Assembly: GCA_045611785.1 (NCBI GenBank)
Contig: JAZKXV010000010.1
Span: forward strand, 1-63,142
Direction: 5' to 3'
DNA: 63,142 bases
Source of the DNA: JAFTYO01 sp045611785
Lineage (GTDB): Bacteria > Pseudomonadota > Alphaproteobacteria > RF32 > CAG-239
Shown piece by piece: positions 25,573-35,016 of this stretch. The notes under the pieces are model-generated. The model saw nothing but the letters and a program-made list of their open reading frames with translations, did no database searches and was not told the origin of the DNA. How positions within the stretch are numbered: position 1 is the stretch's first letter; each line of letters begins with the position of its first letter. Both the position numbers and the translations under genes were made by a program.

Positions 25573-25741
25573 ATGCTTTAATTGCTATTATAGCATATTG
25601 GTTTTGAATGTCTAGTCGCAACAAGTTATCTTATTTAATAATTCAAAATATGTTTGAAAAGTATTTAAAGTATTTGATTTATTTTGGTGCTAGGTGTAAT
25701 TTTAGCTCAATATTGTTTTTTATTTATAAGGAAACCTGAAT

Positions 25742-28700
25742 ATGTCAGATGAAAAATTTAAAATGATGGATGGCAACGAAGCTGCTGCGTCAGTGGCTCA
25801 TCGTATGAATGAAGTTTGTGTTATTTATCCTATTACACCATCTTCTCCTATGGGAGAATGGGCTGATGCATGGTCTTCGGCAAATCAAAAAAATATTTGG
25901 GGTGTTGTGCCTCAAGTTCAAGAAATGCAATCTGAAGCAGGTGCAGCAGGCGCATGTCATGGTAGTGTGCAAGCAGGGTCATTAACTACAACATTTACGG
26001 CATCACAAGGTTTATTGTTGATGATACCTAATATGTATAAAATTGCTGGTGAATTATCACCTTTTGTAATGCATGTAGCAGCACGTTCTCTTTCTTATCA
26101 TGCTTTATCAATTTTTGGTGACCATTCTGATGTAATGGCTTGTAGACAAACTGGCTTTGCTATGCTTTGTTCAAATTCTGTTCAAGAAGCTCATGATATG
26201 GCTGCAATCGCTCAAACATCTACATTAAGAGCCAGAGTTCCTTTCATGCACTTTTTCGATGGTTTCAGAACATCACATGAAATTAAAAAAATTAAAGTTC
26301 TTTCAGATGATAACTTACGTTCAATGTTAGAAGGAATTGATTATACTTTTGTTGCTAAAAATGCTCTTAACCCTCAAAAACCTGTTATTAGAGGTACAGC
26401 GCAAAATCCTGATATTTTCTTCCAAGGAAGAGAGGCTTCTAACCCATATTATCAAAAGGTAGAAAATATTGTTCAAGAAGAAATGAATAAATTTGCTACC
26501 GTTTCTGGCCGTAAATATAATGTGGTTGATTATATTGGTGCAAGTGATGCAACAAATGTTATTGTAATAATGGGTTCAGGTGCTGAAACAGTTGAAGAAA
26601 CAGTTAATTATCTTAATGCAAACGGAGAAAAAGTTGGTTTATTAAAAGTTCGTTTATATAGACCATTCCCTGAAGAAACCTTTGTTAAAGCACTACCAAA
26701 TACGGTAAAAGTTATCTCTGTATTAGATAGAACAAAAGAAGCAGGCTCAACTGGTGAACCTTTATACTTAGATGTTGTTGCAACTATTTCAAAAGCTTTT
26801 GCTAATGCTAAAATTTCATTTATGCCAAAAATTTTAGGAGGACGTTATGGTTTATCTTCTAAGGAATTTACTCCAAGCATGGTGAAAGCTGTTTATGATA
26901 ATGGTTCAAACACAAACTCAATTAATGGATTTTCTGTTGGTATTATTGATGATGTTAATCATACATCTTTGCCGTTTACAGACGATTTAGATACAGAACC
27001 TAAAGATGTTGTTAGAGCTGTTTTCTATGGACTAGGGGCTGATGGTACTGTAGGTGCAAATAAAAACTCAATTAAAATCATTGCTGAAGATGCTGGAAAA
27101 TATGGACAAGGATATTTTGTGTACGATTCTCGTAAATCAGGCTCTATGACAACTTCTCATTTAAGATTTTCAGATAATCCAATTAAGTCAGCATATCTTA
27201 TTAGTAAGGCAGATTTTGTTGCTTGTCACCAGTTTTCGTTTATGAGCAAGGTTGATATTTTAAAAATTGCAAAAGAAGGTGCAACGTTCTTGTTAAATGC
27301 TCCATACTCTGCTGATGAAGTGTGGAATTACTTACCAAGAGAAGTTCAAGAACAAATTATTGCTAAGAAGCTCAAATTCTATACAATCAATGCAATTGAT
27401 GTTGCTCGAGCAACCGGTATGGGACAACGCATTAATACAGTTATGCAAACTTGTTTCTTTGCAATTTCAAATATTTTACCTAAAGATGAAGCAATTATGC
27501 AAATTAAGGCAGCTATTAAAAAAACTTATTCTAAAAAAGGTGAGGCAATTGTTCAAAAGAACTATGAAGCAGTTGATGCTACATTAGAACATTTGCATGA
27601 GGTAAAATATCCTTTAACTGTTACCTCAAACTTTAATCGTTTATCACCGGTTCCAAATAATGCTCCAGAATTTGTTAAAAAATTCACAGCAGAAATAATT
27701 GCAGATAGAGGAGACCAATTGCCTGTTTCAGCATTTAAAGATGTTGTTGATGGAACATATCCTACAGGAACAACTCAATATGAAAAACGTTCAATTGCTA
27801 CAGAAATTCCTGTTTGGGATGAAAAAACTTGTATTCAATGTGGTAAGTGTTCTTTGGTTTGTCCTCATGGTGTAATTAGAATGAAAGTTGCTACAGAAGA
27901 AGAACTCAAAGATGCTCCGTCTACATTAAAATTTACTGATTATAAAGGTAAAGAATTTGCAGGTAAGAAATTTATGTTACAAATTTCACCTCAAGACTGT
28001 ACAGGCTGTGGTTTATGTGTATCCGCATGTCCTGCTAAAAACAAAGAAGATACAAGTAAAAAAGCTATAAATATGGATCATGTTGAAAAACATATGCAAG
28101 AGCAGAAAGTAAATTGGGAATTTTTTGAAACTCTTCCTTATATTAAAAAAGCAGATGTAGTTAAAAATTTACCTAAAACAACTCAGCTTATTAAGCCATT
28201 GTTTGAATATTCAGGAGCTTGTGGCGGATGTGGCGAAACACCTTACATTAAGTTGTTAACACAATTATTTGGCGACCGAATGGTCATAGCTAACGCAACA
28301 GGTTGTTCATCTATTTATTCAGGTAACTTACCGACAACTCCGTATACAAAAGATGAAAATGGTTGTGGACCAGCTTGGGCAAACTCTTTATTTGAAGATA
28401 ATGCTGAGTTTGGTATGGGTATGCGTTTTTCAATTGACCAGCAAACATCTTTTGCTAAAACATTATTAGAAGAATTAAAAGGTGATATTGGTGCTGATTT
28501 AGTTCAAGCAATTTTATCAAACGACCAATTAACAGATGAACAAATTGATTTGCAGCGTCAAAATGTTAAAGTTTTACGTGAAAGGTTAGCGACTGTTAAA
28601 TCTCAAAAATCAATGCACCTCAATGATTTAGCTGATTATTTAATTAAAAAGTCATTGTGGATTTTAGGAGGCGATGGTTGGGCTTATGATATTGGCTTTG

Positions 28701-29302
28701 GTGGTTTAGATCATGCAATTGCATCTGGTAAAAATGTTAATATTTTAGTTTTAGATACTGGAGTATATTCAAACACAGGTGGTCAACAATCTAAAGCAAC
28801 TCCAATGGGTGCATCTGCAAAATTTGCGACAGCTGGTAAGGCATTACCTAAAAAAGATTTAGGTTTAATTGCTATGTCTTATGGTAATGTTTATGTTGCA
28901 CAAGTTTCATTTGGTGCAAATGATATGCAACTTATTAAAGCCCTAAATGAAGCAGAAGCCTATGACGGTCCTTCACTTGTAATTGCTTATTCTCATTGCA
29001 TTGCACAAGGATTTAATTTGTCAGATGGTTTAAGTCATCAAAAGGATGCAGTTGAAACAGGTGCATGGCCATTATATAGATATAATCCTGATAATGCTAA
29101 AAAAGGTATTGCCCCATTAATGCTTGATTCTAAAGCACCAACAAAACCTTTATCAGAATATATGGCAAATGAAACTCGTTTTCAAATTGTGAATAAAGCA
29201 AATCCTGAACGTTATGAGACGTTGCTTAATAAAGCACAAGAAAATGTAAATGAAAAACGTTCTCTTTTAGAGCATATGTCACAAATAAAAATATCTCAAT
29301 AG
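25742..29302 (+). CDS. nifJ: Pyruvate:ferredoxin (flavodoxin) oxidoreductase
   Basis: This homodimeric enzyme converts pyruvate and CoA to acetyl-CoA and CO2, reducing ferredoxin or flavodoxin; it is oxygen-sensitive and typical of anaerobes. The 1186 residues show all domains in one chain: the pyrimidine-binding domain (YPITPSSPMGEWAD), the central domains, two 4Fe-4S motifs (CIQCGKCSLVCPHG and CTGCGLCVSACPAKN) and the TPP domain (GDGWAYDIGFGGLDHA, DTGVYSNTGGQ), with the extra cluster cysteines in GACGGCGE. AAGGAAACC stands before the ATG. Codon use is A/T-biased but very regular, as expected for a highly expressed gene. With AdhE elsewhere in the window it supports fermentative pyruvate metabolism. 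Confidence 0.97.
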   Translation: MSDEKFKMMDGNEAAASVAHRMNEVCVIYPITPSSPMGEWADAWSSANQKNIWGVVPQVQEMQSEAGAAGACHGSVQAGSLTTTFTASQGLLLMIPNMYKIAGELSPFVMHVAARSLSYHALSIFGDHSDVMACRQTGFAMLCSNSVQEAHDMAAIAQTSTLRARVPFMHFFDGFRTSHEIKKIKVLSDDNLRSMLEGIDYTFVAKNALNPQKPVIRGTAQNPDIFFQGREASNPYYQKVENIVQEEMNKFATVSGRKYNVVDYIGASDATNVIVIMGSGAETVEETVNYLNANGEKVGLLKVRLYRPFPEETFVKALPNTVKVISVLDRTKEAGSTGEPLYLDVVATISKAFANAKISFMPKILGGRYGLSSKEFTPSMVKAVYDNGSNTNSINGFSVGIIDDVNHTSLPFTDDLDTEPKDVVRAVFYGLGADGTVGANKNSIKIIAEDAGKYGQGYFVYDSRKSGSMTTSHLRFSDNPIKSAYLISKADFVACHQFSFMSKVDILKIAKEGATFLLNAPYSADEVWNYLPREVQEQIIAKKLKFYTINAIDVARATGMGQRINTVMQTCFFAISNILPKDEAIMQIKAAIKKTYSKKGEAIVQKNYEAVDATLEHLHEVKYPLTVTSNFNRLSPVPNNAPEFVKKFTAEIIADRGDQLPVSAFKDVVDGTYPTGTTQYEKRSIATEIPVWDEKTCIQCGKCSLVCPHGVIRMKVATEEELKDAPSTLKFTDYKGKEFAGKKFMLQISPQDCTGCGLCVSACPAKNKEDTSKKAINMDHVEKHMQEQKVNWEFFETLPYIKKADVVKNLPKTTQLIKPLFEYSGACGGCGETPYIKLLTQLFGDRMVIANATGCSSIYSGNLPTTPYTKDENGCGPAWANSLFEDNAEFGMGMRFSIDQQTSFAKTLLEELKGDIGADLVQAILSNDQLTDEQIDLQRQNVKVLRERLATVKSQKSMHLNDLADYLIKKSLWILGGDGWAYDIGFGGLDHAIASGKNVNILVLDTGVYSNTGGQQSKATPMGASAKFATAGKALPKKDLGLIAMSYGNVYVAQVSFGANDMQLIKALNEAEAYDGPSLVIAYSHCIAQGFNLSDGLSHQKDAVETGAWPLYRYNPDNAKKGIAPLMLDSKAPTKPLSEYMANETRFQIVNKANPERYETLLNKAQENVNEKRSLLEHMSQIKISQ

Positions 29303-29303
29303 A

Positions 29304-29344
29304 TAAAAAAATCCCCCTTTATTAGCTAAAGGGGGATTTTTTTA
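29304..29344. terminator. Bidirectional terminator between nifJ and the HAD gene
   Basis: A perfect 18-bp stem (CCCCCTTTA core, flanked by A and T tracts) with a TTAGC loop sits between convergent genes, giving a T run in both directions. Confidence 0.9.
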
Positions 29345-29353
29345 TAAAATAAA

Positions 29354-30010
29354 TTATTTATTTTTAAATAACCATTCTTTGAATTCTTCCAAACTGTGCA
29401 TTTCCGGAATCCATTTAAGGTCTTCAGGTAAATCAGTAGTAAATTCGCATCTATATCTAATTGGTTGAGCTCCAACATTTATAGCAGCAGCCTGATTATA
29501 TATTCTATCATCAACCAAAACAGTTTCTTCTGCTTTTAAGCCATATTGTTCAAAGCAAGATTTAAGCATATCTTCTTTTGCTGTATCATGCATAAATTTA
29601 CCATGTTGAACGCATTCAATTACTAAAAAGTCTTTCACTTCAGCTAATAAGTCGTTTAAAAATCTTTTCTTTGTTTCAACATCAAATGTTGCAGACATTG
29701 TAAATTGTCTATATCCTAAGTTATGTAATTCTTTTAATGTTTCAATAACACCTGGATATAAAGGGCGATTAGTGAAAAATTCAGGAGAATGACAGAAGTC
29801 ATAATCTAATTCTGTACCGAGAGTAGGGTGAGTTTTTAACTCTAATGCGCCATATTTAGGAGATATAGGTAAAACCTCAGGAAGTTGTTCCCATTTAATG
29901 CTGCCATACATAGGAGCATATTTAGGATGTTTAGTTAAAAAGTTATAATAAGCGTAATTAAGGTTTGCTAAAACACCGTCAACATCCCAAAATATATTTT
30001 TAATAGCCAT
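29354..30010 (-). CDS. HAD-superfamily phosphatase
   Basis: The 218-residue protein has HAD motif I at FWDVDGVLANL (Asp9 nucleophile, Asp11 acid/base), motif II in MSATFD, motif III lysine near KEDMLKS, and motif IV in VLVDDRIYN. It resembles phosphoglycolate-phosphatase-like members with a helical cap; the physiological substrate is unknown. AGGAGGA lies upstream of the ATG. It is a single gene, convergent with nifJ and divergent from metG. Confidence 0.8.
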   Translation of the reverse strand: MAIKNIFWDVDGVLANLNYAYYNFLTKHPKYAPMYGSIKWEQLPEVLPISPKYGALELKTHPTLGTELDYDFCHSPEFFTNRPLYPGVIETLKELHNLGYRQFTMSATFDVETKKRFLNDLLAEVKDFLVIECVQHGKFMHDTAKEDMLKSCFEQYGLKAEETVLVDDRIYNQAAAINVGAQPIRYRCEFTTDLPEDLKWIPEMHSLEEFKEWLFKNK

Positions 30011-30180
30011 AAAAAGTCCTCCTTATTTAAAATATAACTTTTTTAAGTATAAAAAATATTTCCCAAATGTAAAGATATTTAATTTTTTTGTTGTATAATA
30101 TTTATAATTCTTGAAGTTTTTGTTTAAGTAGCATAAAATCAGTTCAAATTTAATAATATACTTTAAGGAGAATATATAAA

Positions 30181-31878
30181 ATGTCAAAAGTACTTGTTAC
30201 ATCTGCTTTACCATATATTAACGGCGTTCCGCACTTAGGCCATATGATTGGTTGTTTGTTGCCATCTGATGTTTATGCCAGATATATGCGTATGATGGGT
30301 AATGATGTTTTATATATTGTCGGAACAGATGAACATGGTACAACTTCAGAGGTTGGTGCTTTAAAAGCAGGCTTAAGCGTGCAGGAATATTGCAATATGT
30401 TTCATGAAAAACACCACAAGACCTACAAAGATTTTAATTTATCATTTGACTGTTTCGGCAGAACATCTTCTGAGCAAAACAAAGAAATGACTTATCATAT
30501 TTTTGAACAACTTGATAAAAACGGCTTTATTGAAGAAAGAAGCATTAAACAAGTTTATTCAATTGATGATAAAATGTTTTTGGCAGACCGCTATATTACC
30601 GGAACTTGTCCTCACTGTGGATACGATAAAGCAAGAGGTGATCAATGTGAAAATTGTACAAAAGTTTTGGAACCGACTGATTTAATTAATGCTAAAAGTA
30701 CAATTTCAGGTAGCTCTAACTTGGAAGTTCGTGAAACAAAGCATTTATTCTTAAACTTGCCTAAAATTGAGCCTCTTTTAAGAGAATGGATTAAAACAAA
30801 AGAAGCATTTTGGCCTGAAGTAGCATACTCAATTGCTCAAAAATGGCTTAAAGAAGGTTTGCAAGCAAGATGTATTACCCGTGATTTGAAATGGGGTTTT
30901 CCGGTAAATAAAGAAGGTTTTGAAGATAAAGTGTTTTATGTTTGGTTTGATGCTCCAATCGGTTACATCGGAATTACAAAGCAATGGGCAGATGAAAAAC
31001 CTGAAGAACGTAACTGGAAAGACTGGTGGTTAGATGCTAAAGATGTTCGCCATGTTGAATTTATGGGAAAAGATAACGTTCCTTATCACTCAATTACATT
31101 TCCGGCAACACTTTTAGGTACAAAAGAAAACTGGACACAGGTTGACTATTTGAAAGGTGTAAGCTACTTAACTTTTGAGGGTGGTAAGTTTTCAAAATCT
31201 GAAAACAGGGGTGTTTTTGCTGAAGATGCTATTAAAGAATTTGATGCGGATTACTGGCGCTATTGGTTAATGAGCAATATTCCGGAAGGTTCAGATTCAA
31301 GTTTTACATTTGATTTGTTTGCTTCTGTTATCAACAAAGACTTAAACGGTGTATTAGGTAACTTTGTTTCCAGAGTTTTGAAAATGACATCTTCAAAAAT
31401 TGGCAATACTGTTCCTGAAGGTGGTGAGTTTGGCGAACTTGAATATAAACTCATAGGAAACTTGCAAGCAAGAGTTAATGATTATTTCAAATATTTCAAT
31501 GAACTTGAGTTTCGTAAAGCTTTTGCAGAGCTTCGTGCAATTTGGGTTGAAGGAAATAACTATATTTCGGAAGCTGAACCATGGGTAGTAATTAAAGAAA
31601 ATCCGGAAAAAGCTTCTATGATATTAAGAACATGTATTAACCTTATTCGTATTTTTGCAATTTTAAGTGCTCCACTTATACCGCATACATCAGAGCAAAT
31701 GCTTGCAAAATTGAATTTAAACATTTCTGATTGTCCATCTTTGAAAGGTTTTGATATTAAAACTGAAATTACACAGGTTAAAGAAGGGACTCCTTTTGAA
31801 GTTGGAGACATGCTTTTTGAACGTATTACGCCAGAAAGAATAGATGAACTTAAAAATAAATACGGGAGCTCTAAATAA
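30181..31878 (+). CDS. metG: Methionyl-tRNA synthetase
   Basis: It charges tRNA-Met with methionine. The class I signature is GVPHLGHMIG (HIGH box) near residue 20 and GGKFSKSENRG (KMSKS box) near 335. The zinc knuckle CPHCGYDKARGDQCENC is of the four-cysteine type. At 565 residues it lacks the C-terminal EMAP/tRNA-binding extension of the longer dimeric forms. AAGGAGAATATATAAA precedes the ATG. Its stop overlaps the next gene's start by 1 nt, so the SNase-like gene and probably trkH belong to the same transcript. Confidence 0.96.
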   Translation: MSKVLVTSALPYINGVPHLGHMIGCLLPSDVYARYMRMMGNDVLYIVGTDEHGTTSEVGALKAGLSVQEYCNMFHEKHHKTYKDFNLSFDCFGRTSSEQNKEMTYHIFEQLDKNGFIEERSIKQVYSIDDKMFLADRYITGTCPHCGYDKARGDQCENCTKVLEPTDLINAKSTISGSSNLEVRETKHLFLNLPKIEPLLREWIKTKEAFWPEVAYSIAQKWLKEGLQARCITRDLKWGFPVNKEGFEDKVFYVWFDAPIGYIGITKQWADEKPEERNWKDWWLDAKDVRHVEFMGKDNVPYHSITFPATLLGTKENWTQVDYLKGVSYLTFEGGKFSKSENRGVFAEDAIKEFDADYWRYWLMSNIPEGSDSSFTFDLFASVINKDLNGVLGNFVSRVLKMTSSKIGNTVPEGGEFGELEYKLIGNLQARVNDYFKYFNELEFRKAFAELRAIWVEGNNYISEAEPWVVIKENPEKASMILRTCINLIRIFAILSAPLIPHTSEQMLAKLNLNISDCPSLKGFDIKTEITQVKEGTPFEVGDMLFERITPERIDELKNKYGSSK

Positions 31879-32855
31879 TGAAATTTGAAAGCCTAAAATC
31901 TCTTCGATTACAAGGATTTGCAAAGTTTATACATAAACTTTTCTTGTCCGTAACATATCCGATAAGACATGGTTTTAAGTTTTTAATCTTGATGTTTGTC
32001 GTAATAGCCATATTTGTTGCTATTCCGATGACGCAAGGTGTTAGTTACAAGCATGTAGTTGATTGGTATTTATTAAGGTATGATGAAACAATAGTACGCA
32101 AAAACAAGAAGCCAAAAACCATTCCGGAACCTGCTGAACGCAAACTTAAAAACCAATATAAAAAAGAATTTAAGTTTAAAGAAACTGCAGCTCCGGATGC
32201 AAAATATGTTTCTGATGCCGTGAAAAGAAAAATGGAAGCTCATAATACGAAAAAAGTTGAGAAGATTAAAAGAAAAACTTTCAAATTAAATTCAACACCT
32301 TTTAAACATGCTAATGTGAAAAACACATGGAATAGAAAAGGTGATGAGACAACAGTTGATAATACAATAAATAAAATTGAAGAAAATCCTATTATTGAAA
32401 AGGAAAATTTGGAAGAAATTGTAACAGCTGAAGAAGTAACTCTTCAAAATGCAATACAAATTGTGCCTGATCCTATAGTAGAAGATAAAAATGAAGTTGT
32501 TGTAGAAATGCCAGCAATTGAACAAAAGGCTAGTTATCGAAAATTAGATTCTTTGCCTCTTGTATATGAAGAAGAGCCAATTAAGTTAAGCGGTAAGGTA
32601 ATTGTATATAGCGCTAATGAGATTTCCGTTAACAACAATTATATCATATTGTATGGTATATATACCAACCCGAGCAAGCATGATCTTTACGATGCGCATG
32701 AATATCTTAAAGAACTTATCGGTAAAAATCAGATAGATTGTGATATTGTAGCTTATACTCATCAAAATTATGCAACAGCAATGTGTTATTTAGATGGAAA
32801 AAGCATAAACCATAATTTAGTTGATGCAGGCTTTGCTGATAATATAGCTTTATAA
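31878..32855 (+). CDS. Membrane-anchored protein with degenerate SNase-like C-terminal domain
   Basis: A 325-residue protein. Residues 35-55 (FLILMFVVIAIFVAIPMTQG) are one membrane helix. A long, charged, probably disordered linker follows (about 70-225). The last ~90 residues have the layout of a staphylococcal-nuclease-like fold: GKVIVYSANEISVNNNYIIL, then EYLKELIGKN, and CYLDGKSINHNLVDAGFA as the closing motif. The catalytic Arg/Glu/Arg of active nucleases are not present at the expected places (IILYG for VRLxG, TNPS for DAPE, NYATA for YGRxxA). It is probably a non-enzymatic, envelope-located domain. It is translationally coupled to metG. Confidence 0.6.
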   Translation: MKFESLKSLRLQGFAKFIHKLFLSVTYPIRHGFKFLILMFVVIAIFVAIPMTQGVSYKHVVDWYLLRYDETIVRKNKKPKTIPEPAERKLKNQYKKEFKFKETAAPDAKYVSDAVKRKMEAHNTKKVEKIKRKTFKLNSTPFKHANVKNTWNRKGDETTVDNTINKIEENPIIEKENLEEIVTAEEVTLQNAIQIVPDPIVEDKNEVVVEMPAIEQKASYRKLDSLPLVYEEEPIKLSGKVIVYSANEISVNNNYIILYGIYTNPSKHDLYDAHEYLKELIGKNQIDCDIVAYTHQNYATAMCYLDGKSINHNLVDAGFADNIAL

Positions 32856-32867
32856 AGAGTATGTAAT

Positions 32868-34310
32868 ATGTGGCAACCGGTGTTAATGATTAATGGCTTC
32901 ATACTTTCTATATTAGGTTTAAGTATGATGTTTCCGGCTACATTAGACATTTACGATTATAATGTAAATTGGTCACCATTTATCACATCTATGCTAATAA
33001 CACTGTTTATAGGTTTATCTTTATTTTTATCAAATAAAGTTAAGATATCTCAAATTACATTAAGGCAAGGATATTTAGTAACTGCAACATGTTGGATAAG
33101 TGTGTCAGTTTTTGCCGCAATACCTTTTATTATAAGCGGTGCTATACCTGATATTGCTTCAGCAATCTTTGAAAGTGTTTCAGGGGTTACAGGAACAGGT
33201 GCAACAATTTTAACAGATATTGAAGAACAGCCTCGTTCAATTTTGTTTTGGCGATCAATGTTAAATGGCTTAGGTGGTATAGGTATAGTAATTTTTGCTG
33301 TTGCTATGTTACCATTTTTAGGGGTTGGCGGTATGCAGATGTTTGCCAGAGAAAACGCCAATGCAAATGATAAGCTTATGCCTAAATTTGTTGATATGGC
33401 AAAATGGATTATGCTTATTTATATTGCTCTGGTTATTTCATGTGCTGTTTTGCTGTATTTTAGCGGAATGGGACGCTTCGATGCTATAAATCATGCTATA
33501 TCAGCTGTTGCCACTGCCGGATTTTCTACAAAGAATAATTCAATAGCATATTTTAACAGTAATCTTATAGAGTTTATCCTTGCTTTGTTTATGCTGTTAG
33601 GAGCTCTTCCGATGACTTTTTATATTATGGTTTTGAAAAATAAAGAGTTAGACCCATTTCATACCGGACAGATAAAATATTTTTTCAAAACTATTTTTAC
33701 ATTATCTTTTTTTGTGGCTGTGTGGTTGAGTTTTCAAAGTAATATGAACTTTTTTACAGCATTAAGATATAGTGCATTTAATATAATATCTGTTATTACC
33801 ACGACTGGAATGGGCTCAACTGACTTTTTAGATTGGGGTATATGGACAGCGGTGTTTTTTACCATTTTATCAATGCACGGAGGGTGTAACGGTTCTACAA
33901 CAGGTTCTATTAAAGTAATGCGTTGGCAAGTGTTAAAATCTTATTTTCATAAAATGATAGTAACATCAATTGAGCCTAATCGAGTTGTCCCTATTAAGGT
34001 TGGAGAAGTATCTGTTAATGAAAACGTTATAAACTCAGTGTTTTTGTATGTATTTTTATTTTTTGTTTCAATTGGTCTGACAGCTGTTATATTAAATTTT
34101 ATGGGATATGACTTTACCACTTCTGTATCTGCTGCCATTGCAAGCGTAACCAATACTGGTCCTGGGATTACAACATCTATAGGTGTAATGGGAAACTATG
34201 CATTTTTTAGTACTTCAGCTAAGTATGTTTTATGCGCAGCAATGATTTTAGGTCGTCTTGAAATTATTACGGTTTTGGTTGTGTTTACTAAAGCATTTTG
34301 GAAAAAATAA
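32868..34310 (+). CDS. trkH: Trk-type potassium uptake protein, membrane subunit
   Basis: A 480-residue multi-spanning transporter with four pseudo-repeated pore loops. The selectivity-filter segments are visible as SVSGVTGTGATIL, VATAGFSTKNNS, VITTTGMGSTDF and SVTNTGPGI. The GGxGIVIF-type helix (LGGIGIVIFAVAMLPFLGVGGMQ) is a TrkH hallmark. It normally works with the cytoplasmic NAD(H)-binding subunit TrkA, which is not in this window. It starts 12 nt after the SNase-like gene. Confidence 0.93.
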   Translation: MWQPVLMINGFILSILGLSMMFPATLDIYDYNVNWSPFITSMLITLFIGLSLFLSNKVKISQITLRQGYLVTATCWISVSVFAAIPFIISGAIPDIASAIFESVSGVTGTGATILTDIEEQPRSILFWRSMLNGLGGIGIVIFAVAMLPFLGVGGMQMFARENANANDKLMPKFVDMAKWIMLIYIALVISCAVLLYFSGMGRFDAINHAISAVATAGFSTKNNSIAYFNSNLIEFILALFMLLGALPMTFYIMVLKNKELDPFHTGQIKYFFKTIFTLSFFVAVWLSFQSNMNFFTALRYSAFNIISVITTTGMGSTDFLDWGIWTAVFFTILSMHGGCNGSTTGSIKVMRWQVLKSYFHKMIVTSIEPNRVVPIKVGEVSVNENVINSVFLYVFLFFVSIGLTAVILNFMGYDFTTSVSAAIASVTNTGPGITTSIGVMGNYAFFSTSAKYVLCAAMILGRLEIITVLVVFTKAFWKK

Positions 34311-34312
34311 TA

Positions 34313-34341
34313 TTGACAAATTGTGTGATAATTTGTATATT
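34313..34341 (+). promoter_or_regulatory. Near-consensus sigma-70 promoter
   Basis: TTGACA (34313-34318), a 17-nt spacer and TATATT (34336-34341) lie between the trkH stop and the small membrane gene at 34375. It is the best housekeeping promoter in the window. Confidence 0.7.
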
Positions 34342-34374
34342 GTACAGTGTATAAAAATTATTAATAATAGATAT

Positions 34375-34773
34375 ATGGAAAAATTTAGAAATGATGTGTT
34401 AATTAACGCCAGTATTATTTTTTTCGTGGTAGCATTTTATTTCGCATTCTCGCTACCAAAGTTCTATTTCATTTTAGTCGTTCTGATGAGTTTCGGTATG
34501 AACTTAGGTATTGAAGCCCTGTTTGTAGAAGAAAAAGACTATCCGCTTGCCTCATTTATGGCATCATTGAGTATTTTAGCGACGGTGGTTTTAGGATATG
34601 TGCAAGCACATGTCGCTTTTACGTTTATCCCATCGGCCATTACGGCAGGTTATATAACAGCAGCGGTGACAAGAGGGGAAGACACTAATGTGGTAATAGG
34701 CGCTCTTATGAGTGTTTTGATGTTTGCACTAATTTGGATGTATAACATCGTCATGTTTGGATCGATTATGTAA
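34375..34773 (+). CDS. Small integral membrane protein, unknown
   Basis: I start at ATG 34375 (132 residues); the frame is open further back, but only inside trkH and the promoter. The product has four hydrophobic segments (ASIIFFVVAFYFAFSL, FILVVLMSFGMNLGIEALF, SLSILATVVLGYVQAHVAF, VIGALMSVLMFALIWMYNIV) and almost no soluble part. The ribosome binding site is weak. Third-position G/C use (TTC, GCC, CTG, GCG) is clearly higher than in the neighbouring genes, and the same is true of the gene at 35989. No family is recognised. Confidence 0.65.
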   Translation: MEKFRNDVLINASIIFFVVAFYFAFSLPKFYFILVVLMSFGMNLGIEALFVEEKDYPLASFMASLSILATVVLGYVQAHVAFTFIPSAITAGYITAAVTRGEDTNVVIGALMSVLMFALIWMYNIVMFGSIM

Positions 34774-34808
34774 ATTTCAAGGCTCTCGTTATGAGAGCCT
34801 TGAAATTT
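34772..34808. terminator. Bidirectional terminator overlapping the 3' end of the RHH gene
   Basis: A 16-bp perfect stem (CAAGGCTCTC / GAGAGCCTTG core extended by AAATTT) with a GTTAT loop starts at the stop codon of the membrane gene and includes the last codons of the convergent gene. Confidence 0.85.
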
Positions 34809-35013
34809 TGTTTTTTAAGTATTCTAAAATAAATATTCTGATTGCGCTTGACAGATTGTGGTTTGCGCTACGGTTAATGTCAATTTCAGTAACTAATGCG
34901 TTGATACTAAGTTTTTTTTCTTTGGCGATTGAAAGCAATATTTCATAAAACTCATCTTCCAAAGTTATACTTGTATAGTGTCGATTAGCAATTACAACTG
35001 AAACTTTTTTCAT
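34789..35013 (-). CDS. Ribbon-helix-helix protein
   Basis: A 74-residue protein beginning MKKVSVVIANRHYTSITLEDEFYEILLSIA, followed by KKLSINALVTEID and NLSSAIRIFILEYL. This is the conserved alphaproteobacterial ribbon-helix-helix type (strand, then two helices, with the SINALVTEID turn). Such proteins bind DNA as dimers; the target is unknown. The gene follows sspB by 3 nt and is surely in the same operon. Its 3' end is part of the bidirectional terminator hairpin. Confidence 0.85.
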   Translation of the reverse strand: MKKVSVVIANRHYTSITLEDEFYEILLSIAKEKKLSINALVTEIDINRSANHNLSSAIRIFILEYLKNKISRLS

Positions 35014-35016
35014 TTT

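Noticed and set aside
34258..34374. Extension of the small membrane gene into trkH
   Set aside because: It would cover the trkH end and a near-consensus promoter; the ATG at 34375 gives a clean membrane protein.
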